Of a stretch of DNA of 64,000 nucleotides, positions 47,108 to 56,513 are shown piece after piece. The notes beneath the pieces are model-generated. The model saw only the letters and a list, made by a program, of their open reading frames with translations, did not search any database and was not told the origin of the DNA. The number at the start of each line of letters is the position of its first letter. The stretch's first letter is position 1. The position numbers were made by a program, and so were the translations under genes. Location of the stretch: contig JAXGGA010005875.1 in assembly GCA_038373865.1 (NCBI GenBank), positions 1-64,000 on the forward strand, given 5' to 3'. This stretch comes from Uloborus plumipes. Its lineage: Eukaryota > Arthropoda > Arachnida > Araneae > Uloboridae.

Positions 47108-48421
47108 ATGGCTGGAAAAACTCAGGATGAACCAAAAAACTTTCAATGCACATCTTGTAAAAGAACATTTTTAAAAGCTGTTGGTCTTAGAAAACATGTA
47201 AAAACCCATAATCCAACCCAGTTCACTTGCAAATTTTGCAACCAGCCCTTTGCTTCCAAATCAAATTACAAAAAACACTTAACATATTGTGAAGAAAGGA
47301 AAACTTACAGCTGTAGCTCATGTGAAGAATCTTTTTCTCATGCTGGAGATCTTCTTCATCACTTAAGAAGATGTTCCAGAGAAGAAACAAACTTATACTG
47401 TAATATTTGTCAGCAACAATATTACGATGAAATCTATTTCAAACAGCACATGAAAGGTCACTCACGAAATCCCTATAAATGCAGTTTATGTCCAAGCGTT
47501 TTTACCAGTCAGCAATTTGTGGATAGGCACGTGAAATGCCATTTAGTTGAGCTGTTGTGTTGGTCCTGTAAGAAAGTTTTTACAACGAAAGATGATCTAA
47601 GAAAGCATAGGCGAATTCATGCTAAAAATGGGCTTGTTCGTACTGTTTGTAAAGTTACATTCTCAAACATTCGAAAATTTGAAAACCATGTCAAAAATCA
47701 CTCAGATGAACCCACCTGCCAAGGTCTGCCTGCAGAATGTGCGACAGTCTCTGCAACAAGTCATGCCACAGTAAACTTGTTCAAATGTGGCATTTGTGCC
47801 GTCCATGCTTCCTCTTTAGAGGACTTGAATAGCCATATTTCAACATGTCATACTGTCATAAGTAATCAGAATAATGCTCTTATTCAGCAAGCATCTACTG
47901 ATATTGGTATTCATGTTAATAACATCTTTTTTATGTGCGATGTGTGTGAGAAATATATTTGTGTTGAAAATTGTACAGATTTGGAATCGCATAAAAAAAG
48001 TCATTCAGACTGGAACAAAACTCTCATATGCAACAGCAGTTTTGATCAAGCTATTCCTAAATCAGAAAATGTGGCCGACAATGATCTTTTAATTACAACT
48101 AACTCGAATCTTCTGACAGAAAGTGTTATAAAGATTGTTGATTATTGTGATGTAGTTAAAATGGAGGGAACTAGTGTCGAAAATAACGGCTCAACTGGAA
48201 AAATTCATTCCGAAACTGGTTGTCCAACCAGTGAAAACGAGGAAAGACTTTCTTCTTTTATAAAAACTGAGGAATCTTTTATCTGTGATATATGCCATGG
48301 ATACTTTAGCTCTTTGGTAGATCTTAAAACACACGAAGAAAGCCACAGCAGTAGATTAATTGTGTGCCAGGATTCAGAAATTGTTAAGAAAAAAGTGAAC
48401 AACTCGATCTTGGCATCGTAA
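47108..48421 (+). CDS. C2H2 zinc-finger protein, tandem copy A
   Basis: Probably a nuclear DNA-binding protein; its target is unknown. An ATG also exists four codons upstream (47096). I chose 47108 because MAGKTQDEPKNF aligns residue for residue with MSEGVKDEPKNF of the downstream paralogue and its context (A at -3, G at +4) is better; a stop lies at 47087. In the 441-residue numbering from 47096, fingers start near residues 16, 43, 71, 100, 127, 154 and 229, then 279 and 395. Fingers 2 and 3 are CCHC-like and the one near 183 lacks its first Cys. Linkers are variable, not TGEKP. An acidic spacer (about 310-390) contains VVKMEG. The frame ends just before another well-formed finger in a different frame (48424-48531), so the C-terminus looks truncated. 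An AATAAA signal follows at 48635. Confidence 0.88.
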   Translation: MAGKTQDEPKNFQCTSCKRTFLKAVGLRKHVKTHNPTQFTCKFCNQPFASKSNYKKHLTYCEERKTYSCSSCEESFSHAGDLLHHLRRCSREETNLYCNICQQQYYDEIYFKQHMKGHSRNPYKCSLCPSVFTSQQFVDRHVKCHLVELLCWSCKKVFTTKDDLRKHRRIHAKNGLVRTVCKVTFSNIRKFENHVKNHSDEPTCQGLPAECATVSATSHATVNLFKCGICAVHASSLEDLNSHISTCHTVISNQNNALIQQASTDIGIHVNNIFFMCDVCEKYICVENCTDLESHKKSHSDWNKTLICNSSFDQAIPKSENVADNDLLITTNSNLLTESVIKIVDYCDVVKMEGTSVENNGSTGKIHSETGCPTSENEERLSSFIKTEESFICDICHGYFSSLVDLKTHEESHSSRLIVCQDSEIVKKKVNNSILAS

Positions 48422-48423
48422 AG

Positions 48424-48531
48424 AATGAGTTTACATGTGACGTATGCAAAGATATTTTTTTTCCCTTTAAACATTTAGAAAAACATTCAAAAATTCATAT
48501 TCATAAGATCAACACCTGCCCTGAGACTTAA
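48424..48531 (+). pseudogene. Frame-displaced last finger of copy A
   Basis: In the frame two bases on from copy A's codons, the sequence reads NEFTCDVCKDIFFPFKHLEK, then HSKIHIHKINTCPET and a stop. It has the full CxxC...F...L..H...H pattern. Upstream in this frame it joins smoothly from EQLDLGIVK, until a stop at 48385, so the frames must have exchanged between about 48386 and 48421; the A run at 48389-48394 is the obvious site. Either a real frameshift or an assembly or base-calling error. Confidence 0.75.
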
Positions 48532-48634
48532 AAATTTTGTATTTTCTTCTGGAAATGTGTTAATTAGTAATTTATGTTTAAGTTTATCTTTAAAAAGGAC
48601 GTACATTAAAAAAACTATGTACTATAATAGTATC

Positions 48635-48640
48635 AATAAA
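48635..48640 (+). terminator. Polyadenylation signal AATAAA of copy A
   Basis: A canonical hexamer 214 bases after the copy A stop and about 100 bases after the displaced final finger, a normal 3'UTR distance. Confidence 0.45.
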
Positions 48641-48974
48641 GGTTATATAGATCTTAGTCTGAAAAATTGGTTAATTAATACAATGGAACCATGATTTACA
48701 TTGTCTGTTTTGTTTGTTATTCCGCTTCCAGCATTATTTTCTGCTGGTCCTTGAAGAAAGAGGTACTCATAATGTTAAAGGATTCTGGCTTTTACCATTT
48801 TCTTTTTCAGGAAGTCTTCTTAATATGTTTTTCTACAAAGGGGGGAAAATCATTCATCATCAACATGACTCCCAGAATTTTTTTCGTTTTTTTAGATTTT
48901 TTTCTGAATAGATTAGTTTTATGTCTGTTTATAGCCACTGTGGAATTATTTTTGTTTTGTCTTTACATCATAAA

Positions 48975-49115
48975 TAGTGAGTTTACATGTGATGTGTACA
49001 AAGATTTTTTTTCTTTTAAAAATTTAGAGAACATTGGAAAATCCTTATTCAAAAGATCATCACTTACCCTGAGATTTGAAATTGTTATTTTTTCCACTGG
49101 AAATGTGTGGATTGT
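48975..49115 (+). pseudogene. Degenerate second copy of the last finger and 3'UTR
   Basis: Matches 48424-48565: SEFTCDVYKDFFSFKNLEN replaces NEFTCDVCKDIFFPFKHLEK, with the second Cys now Tyr and the His residues lost. Similarity extends into the 3' flank (CTGGAAATGTGT in both). It is a local duplicate of the gene's 3' end, not a working finger. The open frame of 183 codons covering it (from 48691) is mostly T-rich low-complexity sequence. Confidence 0.65.
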
Positions 49116-49131
49116 AACTTATAAACCACTA

Positions 49132-49306
49132 CAGTCGACGCTCGTTATAACAACCACACGTTATAAAGACCATCCTTATATAACGACGGGTGAGAAAACC
49201 CCCAACTGTATCCCAATATTCTCTATGTTCTACCTCTTATAGCGACCACTCGTTATAAAGACCGTTTTCTGTAGGATGGAGACGGTTGTTATATCAAGCT
49301 TCGAAC
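49132..49306. mobile_element. pogo/mariner-like MITE, second copy
   Basis: Starts CAGTCGACGCTCGTTATAAC after a TA. The right end GTTGTTATATCAAGCTTCGA is a decayed complement. Related to the MITE at 38835-38992. Confidence 0.65.
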
Positions 49307-50439
49307 ATTATCATGAAAAATTATGTGAATCTTGGACTGAATAATTTCTCAATCTCTTATTTTTTCTAGTTATCGAGATATTTGGCAGTTCTCCAAAAAT
49401 GTTTTATTTTGCATTCCAAACTTTGCAGATTTTCATGAAAATTGCAGTTGACATTTTTTAGGGAGCCATGTAATACATTTTTCTTTAAACTGCGTAAGTT
49501 CGGATCACAAAACATATTCATTGACTTTAAATGTTGAGAGTTAAATTTAAATTTGGCGATTTTATGAATGCAATTTTTCCCCTATTTTTTCTTGATTTTT
49601 ATTCACAAATCAATTGGTTAATACTTCAAAAAAAAAAAAAAAAAAATTTACTAAAACTCCAAATTAATATACAAAAAATGTTAAAGTATTGAAAATTTTT
49701 AAATATATTTAGCAACTAATTTTTCTTATGAGTTTTGATTTAATTTATGGAGCAAAACACCTATTGTTCAAAAAATTAAGTTTTAAAAAAGCAAGCATCT
49801 AAAATATTTGAAATAATGCACTTAGTATCATTATATCTTCCAGTCTGTCTCTACTGTCCCTATGTTTATAACTTCTGTGGACTATTTTAATGGTATTTTG
49901 ACATATTCCACCTGACAAGACATAAAATACATTTTCTTCATTTTAATTTTATTAATTTTGAGCAGAGGTTCATTTACTGTGGGCCAAGGTTTGAAAAGAT
50001 CATGATATTTTCGAAAATATTAAAAATATCCGATATTTTGATACATTATTAATATATATCGGATATTTTCATATGTATCTGATATTTTCAATCAGCGCAA
50101 ACTAAAGTCTGTAAATAGTAAATGCACAGCCTCAAATCCCTGTTGTTTATTTTCTTAGATCATTATTATAATATATAGATTGTATTAAAAGTTTTAAATC
50201 TTATTTTCAATTTATAAATTTTCCAAAAAGCAAGTATTTTAAAAAATAATCTTAATTTTACTCTTTGATCACATTTGGACTGGTTGGTAATATTCTGTAT
50301 TCAAAATGATTTGAGTCCCCCTCCCCCTCTTCTTCTGCATAAAAATTCAAAAGTAATTTTAAAAGGTTAAAATATTTTGGCCAAAGATTTCAAATTTATT
50401 TTTATTGCTATGAATTGCTTTAAATTTGCACTATTTTAT
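49307..50439. other. Spacer between the zinc-finger copies
   Basis: Very AT-rich. Contains A runs (49629-49647) and an ATATCGGATATTTTC-rich block with inverted symmetry (about 50010-50090). No coding exon was recognised. Confidence 0.45.
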
Positions 50440-50890
50440 CTGATAGTGAAATACTCTTTCCAGGTACAATGCAAGTTTGTTTCTATGCTTGTGAAGTCAT
50501 GCTCAAGACTCCAATGATACAATGCTTTAATCAACTTTATGAGTTACTTTTTTACTTTATTTCACATCAAATCCAAAGGGATGTTCTTAGTACTGTGATT
50601 GAAAGAAATAGTATGCCAAAACTATTAATTATTTCAAAGCTCCAATAGTGCACAGAAGTCATTGCTTACATATGAAGCTATATTTTCTGTATAGCTTGTA
50701 ATTGCGTAGTTTTCAAAGTTTTGTGAAATAGTATACTGCCATGACCGATGTTTTTACAACATCACTAAAATAATCTTTAATTCTATTCATCGAAAAAATG
50801 TTTTGACACTGTTAACTGGTTTTTTTTTAAATAAATGTTTTATAGAATATATATAACTTCTCATCTAATAATATAATTAATAAATATCTG
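50440..50890 (+). promoter_or_regulatory. 5' flank of copy B, homologous to that of copy A
   Basis: Carries the same CTCTTTCCAG acceptor-like site and following ACAATGCAAG block as 46690-47095, plus collinear patches (CAATGCTTTAATCAACT against CAATTCTTTAATTAACT). Supports a shared ancestral 5'UTR/promoter. Confidence 0.5.
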
Positions 50891-51994
50891 ATGTCTGAAG
50901 GAGTTAAAGACGAACCCAAAAACTTTGCGTGCAGACATTGTGGAAAACAATTTCTTACAGCTTCTTGGCTGGAAAAACATGAAGAAACACATCACATTAT
51001 TTGCAATTTTTGTCACCAGTCTTTTACTTCAAAACCAAGTTATAATGAACACTTAAAACATGGTTGTAAAAAGAGAAAATCTTACAGCTGTAGCTCATGT
51101 GAAGAATGCTTTACTCACGCTGGTGATCTTCTTCATCATTTGAGAGTATGTTCTAAAGGGGAAAAGAACTTATGGTGCAAGATTTGCCACAAACAATATT
51201 ACGATGAAATCAGTTACAAGGTGCATGTGGAAACTCATTCGAGCGGTCCCTATTCATGCGATATTTGTGAACACATTGCTGATACGCATCAACTTTTAAC
51301 AGAACACCTGAAACTCCATTTGATGGAATCAAATCAGTATGGATGCAGATGTTGCGAGAAAGTCTTTTTAACAAAATATAGCCTAAGAAAACATATGCAA
51401 GTTCATACTGTAGATGAACTTGTTTGTAATGTGTGTAAAGCTGCTTTCTCAAACGTCCGAAGTTTTAGACTGCATGTCAAAACCCACTCGCAAAGGCCCA
51501 TTGACGTTGTAAATGATCCACTATCTGCTTCTGCGGACACTGCAGTAAATTTGTTCAAGTGTGATATTTGTTACATTAATTTTTTCAACTTGGAGAAACT
51601 GAGGAGCCACGTTTCAAGCCATTCTGACATATGTGATCAAGATAGTTCACTTTTTCAGCAAGCATCTACTGATATGGGTATTCAAGTTGATAATATTTTT
51701 TTTACGTGTGATGTGTGTAATAAATATATTTGTGTTGAAATTAGTAAAGATTTGAATTTGCTTAAAAAACGTGAGACTTGTACTCAACGGGATTTGAACA
51801 AACCTTGTAGAGGAAAAAGTCGTTCTTTGCAAACAGTTCCTCTGTTAGAGCATGTGTATGCTGATTTTTTAGACTTAAAGAATCCAACTCTTGTACACAA
51901 CTGTACTTCCAATATTTCTAACTATTATGATATAATCAAAAGGGAAAAAACTCTCGTAGAAAATAGGGGAGCAACCAGCAAATATTTCAGTTGA
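50891..51994 (+). CDS. C2H2 zinc-finger protein, tandem copy B
   Basis: A 367-residue paralogue of the gene at 47.1 kb on the same strand, presumably a nuclear DNA-binding factor; target unknown. Start MSEGVKDEPKNF. Fingers begin near residues 12, 38 (CCHC-like), 66 (ending in Cys), 95, 121, 151, 177 and 222. The segment near 271 (FTCDVCNKYICVE) keeps the Cys pair but has lost the His residues present in copy A. The finger SYSCSSCEECFTHAGDLLHH is almost identical to copy A, and so is the spacer QQASTDMGIQVDNIFFTCDV (257-276). The frame stops after ATSKYFS, whereas copy A continues through about 70 more residues and another finger; the corresponding DNA is present downstream but not translatable. 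AATAAA follows the stop at 52016. Confidence 0.86.
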   Translation: MSEGVKDEPKNFACRHCGKQFLTASWLEKHEETHHIICNFCHQSFTSKPSYNEHLKHGCKKRKSYSCSSCEECFTHAGDLLHHLRVCSKGEKNLWCKICHKQYYDEISYKVHVETHSSGPYSCDICEHIADTHQLLTEHLKLHLMESNQYGCRCCEKVFLTKYSLRKHMQVHTVDELVCNVCKAAFSNVRSFRLHVKTHSQRPIDVVNDPLSASADTAVNLFKCDICYINFFNLEKLRSHVSSHSDICDQDSSLFQQASTDMGIQVDNIFFTCDVCNKYICVEISKDLNLLKKRETCTQRDLNKPCRGKSRSLQTVPLLEHVYADFLDLKNPTLVHNCTSNISNYYDIIKREKTLVENRGATSKYFS

Positions 51995-52015
51995 GAATAA
52001 TTGCTAAACTATCAG

Positions 52016-52021
52016 AATAAA
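52016..52021 (+). terminator. Candidate polyadenylation signal of copy B
   Basis: AATAAA 22 bases after the stop; another lies at 52214-52219. The second leaves room for a more normal 3'UTR, so which one is used is unclear. Confidence 0.35.
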
Positions 52022-52074
52022 AGTTAGAAAAAATTGCCTTTATTATATAGAAAATGAAATTGTTTAACCTCAGT

Positions 52075-52130
52075 TTATACCATGGATATTTTTGCTGCCT
52101 TGTGAATTCTTAAAACATGAAATAAGCTAC
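52075..52130 (+). pseudogene. Untranslated relic of copy B's lost last finger
   Basis: CCATGGATATTTTTGCTGCC, then TTCTTAAAACATGAAATAAGC, aligns with copy A DNA encoding CHGYFSSLVDLKTHEESH (about 48295-48347). Upstream indels and stops break the frame after ATSKYFS. Confidence 0.65.
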
Positions 52131-52547
52131 AGACAATGCAACTTCAAATACAGACAATGATTATTTATAAATTGGACTTCAATAAGTGCTGAGAAAATAG
52201 TTCATTGTTACTCAATAAAAAAAGCTTTTTCATATGAAATAGTGAGAGGCAACAGTCACGCCCGCAACAAGTATAAATCATGATGTTTTAAATATAAAAA
52301 AATGTTTTAGAGAGTATACTTCATTTTTTGTACATAATGGTTCTTTATATTTGTTAAATTTTGAAAAAAAAGCTTAAAATTCCGTGAACACAAGGTCCCA
52401 CAATTATAAGCGTAAAAATGTCTCATTTGTGCAAATGGATTGACTATTATAACATATGTGTATATCATGGCCGTAACCAGACAATTGTTTCGGGGAGGGT
52501 TTCACCAACACATTTCTCCTGAAATCTATCTACTTATATTAAAAACT

Positions 52548-52605
52548 GAGTATCTTTCTAACTATCTTTCTATCTTTCTTTCTATCTTTCTTTCTATCTT
52601 TCTAT
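52548..52605. repeat. TATCTTTC-type microsatellite
   Basis: Alternating TCTTTC and TATC units near the Helitron 5' end. Confidence 0.85.
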
Positions 52606-52779
52606 GTCACGCTTATTTCTCCTGAACGCCAATGAACTGAAAGTCGAACCAGGTACCGATAGATAGGTAATTTTTCAGGCTTCATTAGTTTCAATCTATA
52701 TGATTATACGATTTTAATTAGCGAAGATATCAATTAATAAGTAGTCAAGTTTAAAGCGATTAAGCCTAATAAATGATTA

Positions 52780-53030
52780 AACTTCCAAGACATTTCTTAC
52801 CGTTGCCATTTTGAATAAAAACGTTAATTAAATTATTGAACTGCTTAAAATTCCAAGATATTTATTTCTTACCGTTGCCATTTTGAATTAAAACGTTAAT
52901 TAAATTATTGAACTATTTAAAATTCCAAGATATTTATTTCTTTCCGTTGCGATTTTAAATTAAAACGTTAATTAAATTGAACTTTTTAAAATGAAAGAGT
53001 GTTATTTTTTTCCATTGTCATTTGGAATAC
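52780..53030. repeat. 72-bp tandem units, about 3.5 copies
   Basis: CCGTTGCCATTTTGAA or variants starts at 52800, 52872 and 52944, with a diverged fourth at 53012 (CCATTGTCATTTGGAA). Each unit also has AAAACGTTAATTAAATT and AATTCCAAGATATTTATTTC. Confidence 0.85.
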
Positions 53031-53370
53031 GTGTTATAACAAAGTTCTAACAATTGTTTTTATTCTAATTATTAATGACATATTTTTCTCTGGTACCATT
53101 TTGAAAATGTGTTTTTAAATAAAATTGCAATTGCTGTTTTTAGAAGGGGCTTTTTTTGGCTGCAATCCAAATATTAAAAGAACTTTTTCGTTTAGAATTT
53201 TGCAATTAATTTTACAGGAAGAAAGCGGGGTGTAAATAATTATTTTTGGAAAGGAATTTTATTTATTATTTAGGGAGAGTGCTAAGCATGCGCTACTTGA
53301 CATCGTCTTTATTTTTGAGGAAGCATGTGCAAATAATTCGATTGATTCTTTGATGCAGGAAAGCTTTTTA

Positions 53371-53580
53371 GCGAGCCGCTTTATCGGGGAGTAGTTTATT
53401 AAACTTTTCCTTGGTACTTTAAAGGCGAGCCGCCTTGGCGGCGAGTAGTTTTTTGAAACTTTCCTCGCTACTGTAAAGGCGAGCCGCCTTGACGGCGAGT
53501 AAACTGTTTAAACTTTCCTCATTACTTTAAAGGCGAGCCGCCTTGGTGGCGAGTAGTTTTCTCAAACTGCCTTCACTACA
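53371..53580. repeat. 54-bp tandem units, four copies
   Basis: GCGAGCCGCCTTGGCGGCGAG or variants starts at 53371, 53424, 53479 and 53533. Each unit contains the CGCC...GGCG dyad and an AAACTTTCCTC block. Same unit as at 744-856, inverted. Confidence 0.88.
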
Positions 53581-53696
53581 TTACAGCCCGTGCAACGCCG
53601 GGCCACGCAGCTAGTATGATAAATAAAATTTGATATTATTTTCTACAGTCAATTGCTTTTTGTTACCTTAGATGCTTAAGGGGCATTAACATGAAC

Positions 53697-54165
53697 AAAA
53701 AAAAAAAAAACAAACAAATACAAAGGCGACGACCAGCAACAGGCTCTGGGCCCAACAGGGCTGGTCCTAGTCAAATTATATACCCCAATGAAGATCAATG
53801 GTCCTCTTAAAACTATCTACTCCCTTGCTCCTTACTGCCTCTTCTGATAAACTATTCCAAGTTTCCACTACTCTGCTAAAATTGTAATTTTTCCGAATTT
53901 CCAGGTTAGCCTGAGATTTAAACAGCTTATAACAATGACCCCTTGTCCTGCTTTCCGTGCAAAAATTTAACCCTATAGCATCTTTCACTTTAATAAATTT
54001 AAACAACTGAATCATGTCCCCTCTGGTTTTCCTTTGCTCAAGACTATACATGTTAAGCATTCTAAGTCTGGAATTATAGTCTAAATTAAAATATCCCTTA
54101 CCTTGTAGCCCTCCTTTGTACCCTTTCCAATATACTAATATCTTAACATATGTCTCCAATGAAGG
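53697..54165 (-). mobile_element. CR1-type LINE, 3' end
   Basis: A 5'-truncated non-LTR retrotransposon on the minus strand. An open frame of 127 codons (54159-53776) covers the end of the reverse-transcriptase polyprotein: LRMLNMYSLEQRKTRGDMIQ, then TRGHCYKLFKSQ and RVVETWNSLSEEAVRS, ending SFKRTIDLHWGI, a pattern I recognise from arthropod CR1-like elements. The 3'UTR contains GGACCAGCCCTGTTGGGCCC and ends in TTTGTATTTGTTTG-type repeats. The reverse-transcriptase catalytic motif lies in the missing part. Confidence 0.8.
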
Positions 54166-54169
54166 AAAA

Positions 54170-55539
54170 TATTCGGATGTGTACAGAGTGTCATCGCTCT
54201 AGTTAAAAAGGTATATAGATGGATAAATCAATTAATTTGTACTATCAAACTATCATTCCATAATGATAACTTCATTTTTCAAATGAAATTGAAAAGTAAT
54301 TAAGGACAATTAAAAATAAAATAGTAATAATATTTTTTTTTCAACAAAAAAGAGCATTAAAAAGCATTCTTGGGAATAGTTTTGAAAATTTCGAAGGGGT
54401 TTGAACCCTGAAAACGCACTCCTTAAATACGGCCTTGGTGTACATACATTTTAATTTCAGCATTATTTTTGTTTCTGAGGTGTAATTAGAAATGTGATTA
54501 AAAGAAACAATATTCTAATTTCGTTTACTTCTTGATTAGAAACAGTGAAAATGGAAACATAAATCAAATTGATTGCAAGTGTGAATGCTTGCAGGTATTT
54601 ATGTTTTGAATAAGCCCAACTAGTATTTTGTGACCATCACAAAACTTTCTTCTGTTTATATATCATATGTATGCTTAGTATTTATTACAACTATCAAAAC
54701 TTGGTGTCTTGACAGCAATTTAAATTTATACTACAAGTTTGGCCTATTTTGAAATTTATTTATCAAAGATTTTTTCATAAAATTCAATGTTTTCACAAAA
54801 CTCAGTAAGTTTAAAACAAAAAAGATCTTCCAAAAAGAAAACTCATCATTAACATGAAAATGTTATTACAATCGAACCTCATTAAAGCAAACTCCAAAGG
54901 ACCTTTAAAATCAGTTTTTCTTAACCATTGTTTGTATTATCTGAAGAACAATACACTACAAAACATAAGGCGAGGATCAGAAATGTAGCTTGTAATTCCT
55001 TTTAAGTGTATTCGAATTTATTTTTTAATGGAAAAAATACTGATTTGCAGCTTTGATAATACAGATCAAGAAATTTAAAAATTGTATAAATTAGTGAAAC
55101 TTCGTTAATTCTAAGCATCATCGGAAGTAAGAAGAACACCGAGTTTCTAAGAGCTTAGCTAATTAAAAACTAAATAAATATAAAATGCTATTTTATTCAA
55201 AAAACACGAAAAGTTAAGCATTAAAAAAAGTCAATAAATAATGTGCAATAAATGCTTCTTATAATAAATAATTTTGTGAAAACAGTAATCTCAAATTTAG
55301 TTTAACATTTTAATTTCAGTGCTAATTGTAAAAAAGAGAGAATGTAATTTTTTGAAGGAAGTCAGGTACTTGTTTAATATTTTGTGTTACTTTTTGTCTG
55401 GAAAATTATCTAATAGATTCAAAGCACTGAACAATTAATGATCTGCGGTAGATTGTGCCTACAAACTGAATATAGGAATGGACAGTTTCATCTGTAGTCG
55501 CAACTTAAAGTGCTTGAAGAAAAGTACTCTGATAGGGTT
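54170..55539. other. Intergenic, no gene seen
   Basis: AT-rich. A lone MITE terminus (CAATCGAACCTCATTAAAGC) at about 54869 is related to 42981-43126. No coding sequence was recognised. Confidence 0.45.
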
Positions 55540-56508
55540 CAGTGATCCCAATGGCTTCAGAGTGTTTGGGAGCACCTTTCGGAGCAGAAAATTCCCACTT
55601 TGGAGCAGTCAAATGTGCTTTTGGAGCAGCTCCGTAAATATCAATTAATGATCCAATATAAATTAATAACTGTACAAGGTTTCAGCAATTTGTAATTAAT
55701 GTTATGAAGAATTTTACTGGCAATTAATACGCAAATTTTTACTTGAGTATACTTAAACAAATTATTCAAAACTCATGAACATGTCTCATTGTTTCTAAAT
55801 TCAATTCTAAACACAGATTTTTTTTTTTTGCTTTACAAACTTTTTAGCATCATAAATGCTCAGGTCAAAAAAATATCTCATTTAGGGGTAAAATATGCTA
55901 CTAACTGTATAAGAGCTAAAAGAATTGTTTGATCATAATTTTTCTAAGCTTATGCCAATTTAAGAAAAAAAAGTCTCAAAAGAAAAAACACTAAAACTGC
56001 ACAAGAGTTTCATTAAATAAATATTAAGAATGACAACTCAATCAAAATTATCTTTCAGCTGAAGGGATTGAAACAAATGGCTAGTGTTCACAAATTTTGC
56101 AGAGGTATTCACAGACCAAAAGTTTCATAAAAAATGAATTTTTAATTTGGATGAAAAATAATATGAAAAAGTATGAGTTAAAGCTTTGCAGACCACTGAG
56201 AAATGATCTAAAAGCTGAAGTTTCAATTCCTGTAGCGGATGTAAAAAGATGGCTCTCACACACCCTAACGCTATTTTATGACGATTTTAATAATTTAAAA
56301 CATTGAGACTAAAACAGAAATAAAAATATGAACATTTAAACCAAAGATTTTGGTAATTAATTAATAATAAATAGGCGCTTTTGACAACGAAACCGCTTTG
56401 GCGCAGCTTGGGAGCAAAATAAGCAAAAAAATACGTTTGGGAGCACTTTGGAGCAAGTGGTATTCGGCGGCGCACATCGGCGCAATTGGAGCAGCTTTGG
56501 GATCACTG
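55540..56508. mobile_element. hAT-like element, 969 bp
   Basis: Ends CAGTGATCCCAATGGC and, on minus, CAGTGATCCCAAAGCTGC are inverted repeats, followed on both sides by TTGGGAGCA and GGAGCA-rich subterminal motifs. Flanks share only GGGTT (55535-55539 and 56509-56513), so the duplication length is uncertain. An internal plus-strand frame (56097-56306) is unrecognised. Confidence 0.6.
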
Positions 56509-56513
56509 GGGTT

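Larger units (their letters stand above)
52529..53614 (+). mobile_element. Non-autonomous Helitron, 1,086 bp
   Basis: Starts TCTACTTATATTAAAAAC after an A (52528). It ends with the hairpin GCCCGTGCAACGCCGGGC, seven bases, then CTAG followed by T (53615). No target duplication. It contains three short arrays: TATCTTTC microsatellite, 72-bp units and 54-bp units. The last array and the 3' hairpin are shared with the minus-strand Helitron at 0.7-4.2 kb. No helicase frame. Confidence 0.82.

Noticed and set aside
48691..49242. Open frame of 183 codons after copy A
   Set aside because: Mostly T-rich, hydrophobic low-complexity translation. It runs through the degenerate finger duplicate and into a MITE, so it is not a gene.
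53371..53580. Regular 54-bp units considered as a CRISPR-like array
   Set aside because: Units are repeated throughout without unique spacers, and they belong to a eukaryotic Helitron.
56097..56306. 69-codon frame as a gene inside the hAT-like element
   Set aside because: No family resemblance and no hAT dimerisation motif. It could be a transposase scrap but cannot be supported.
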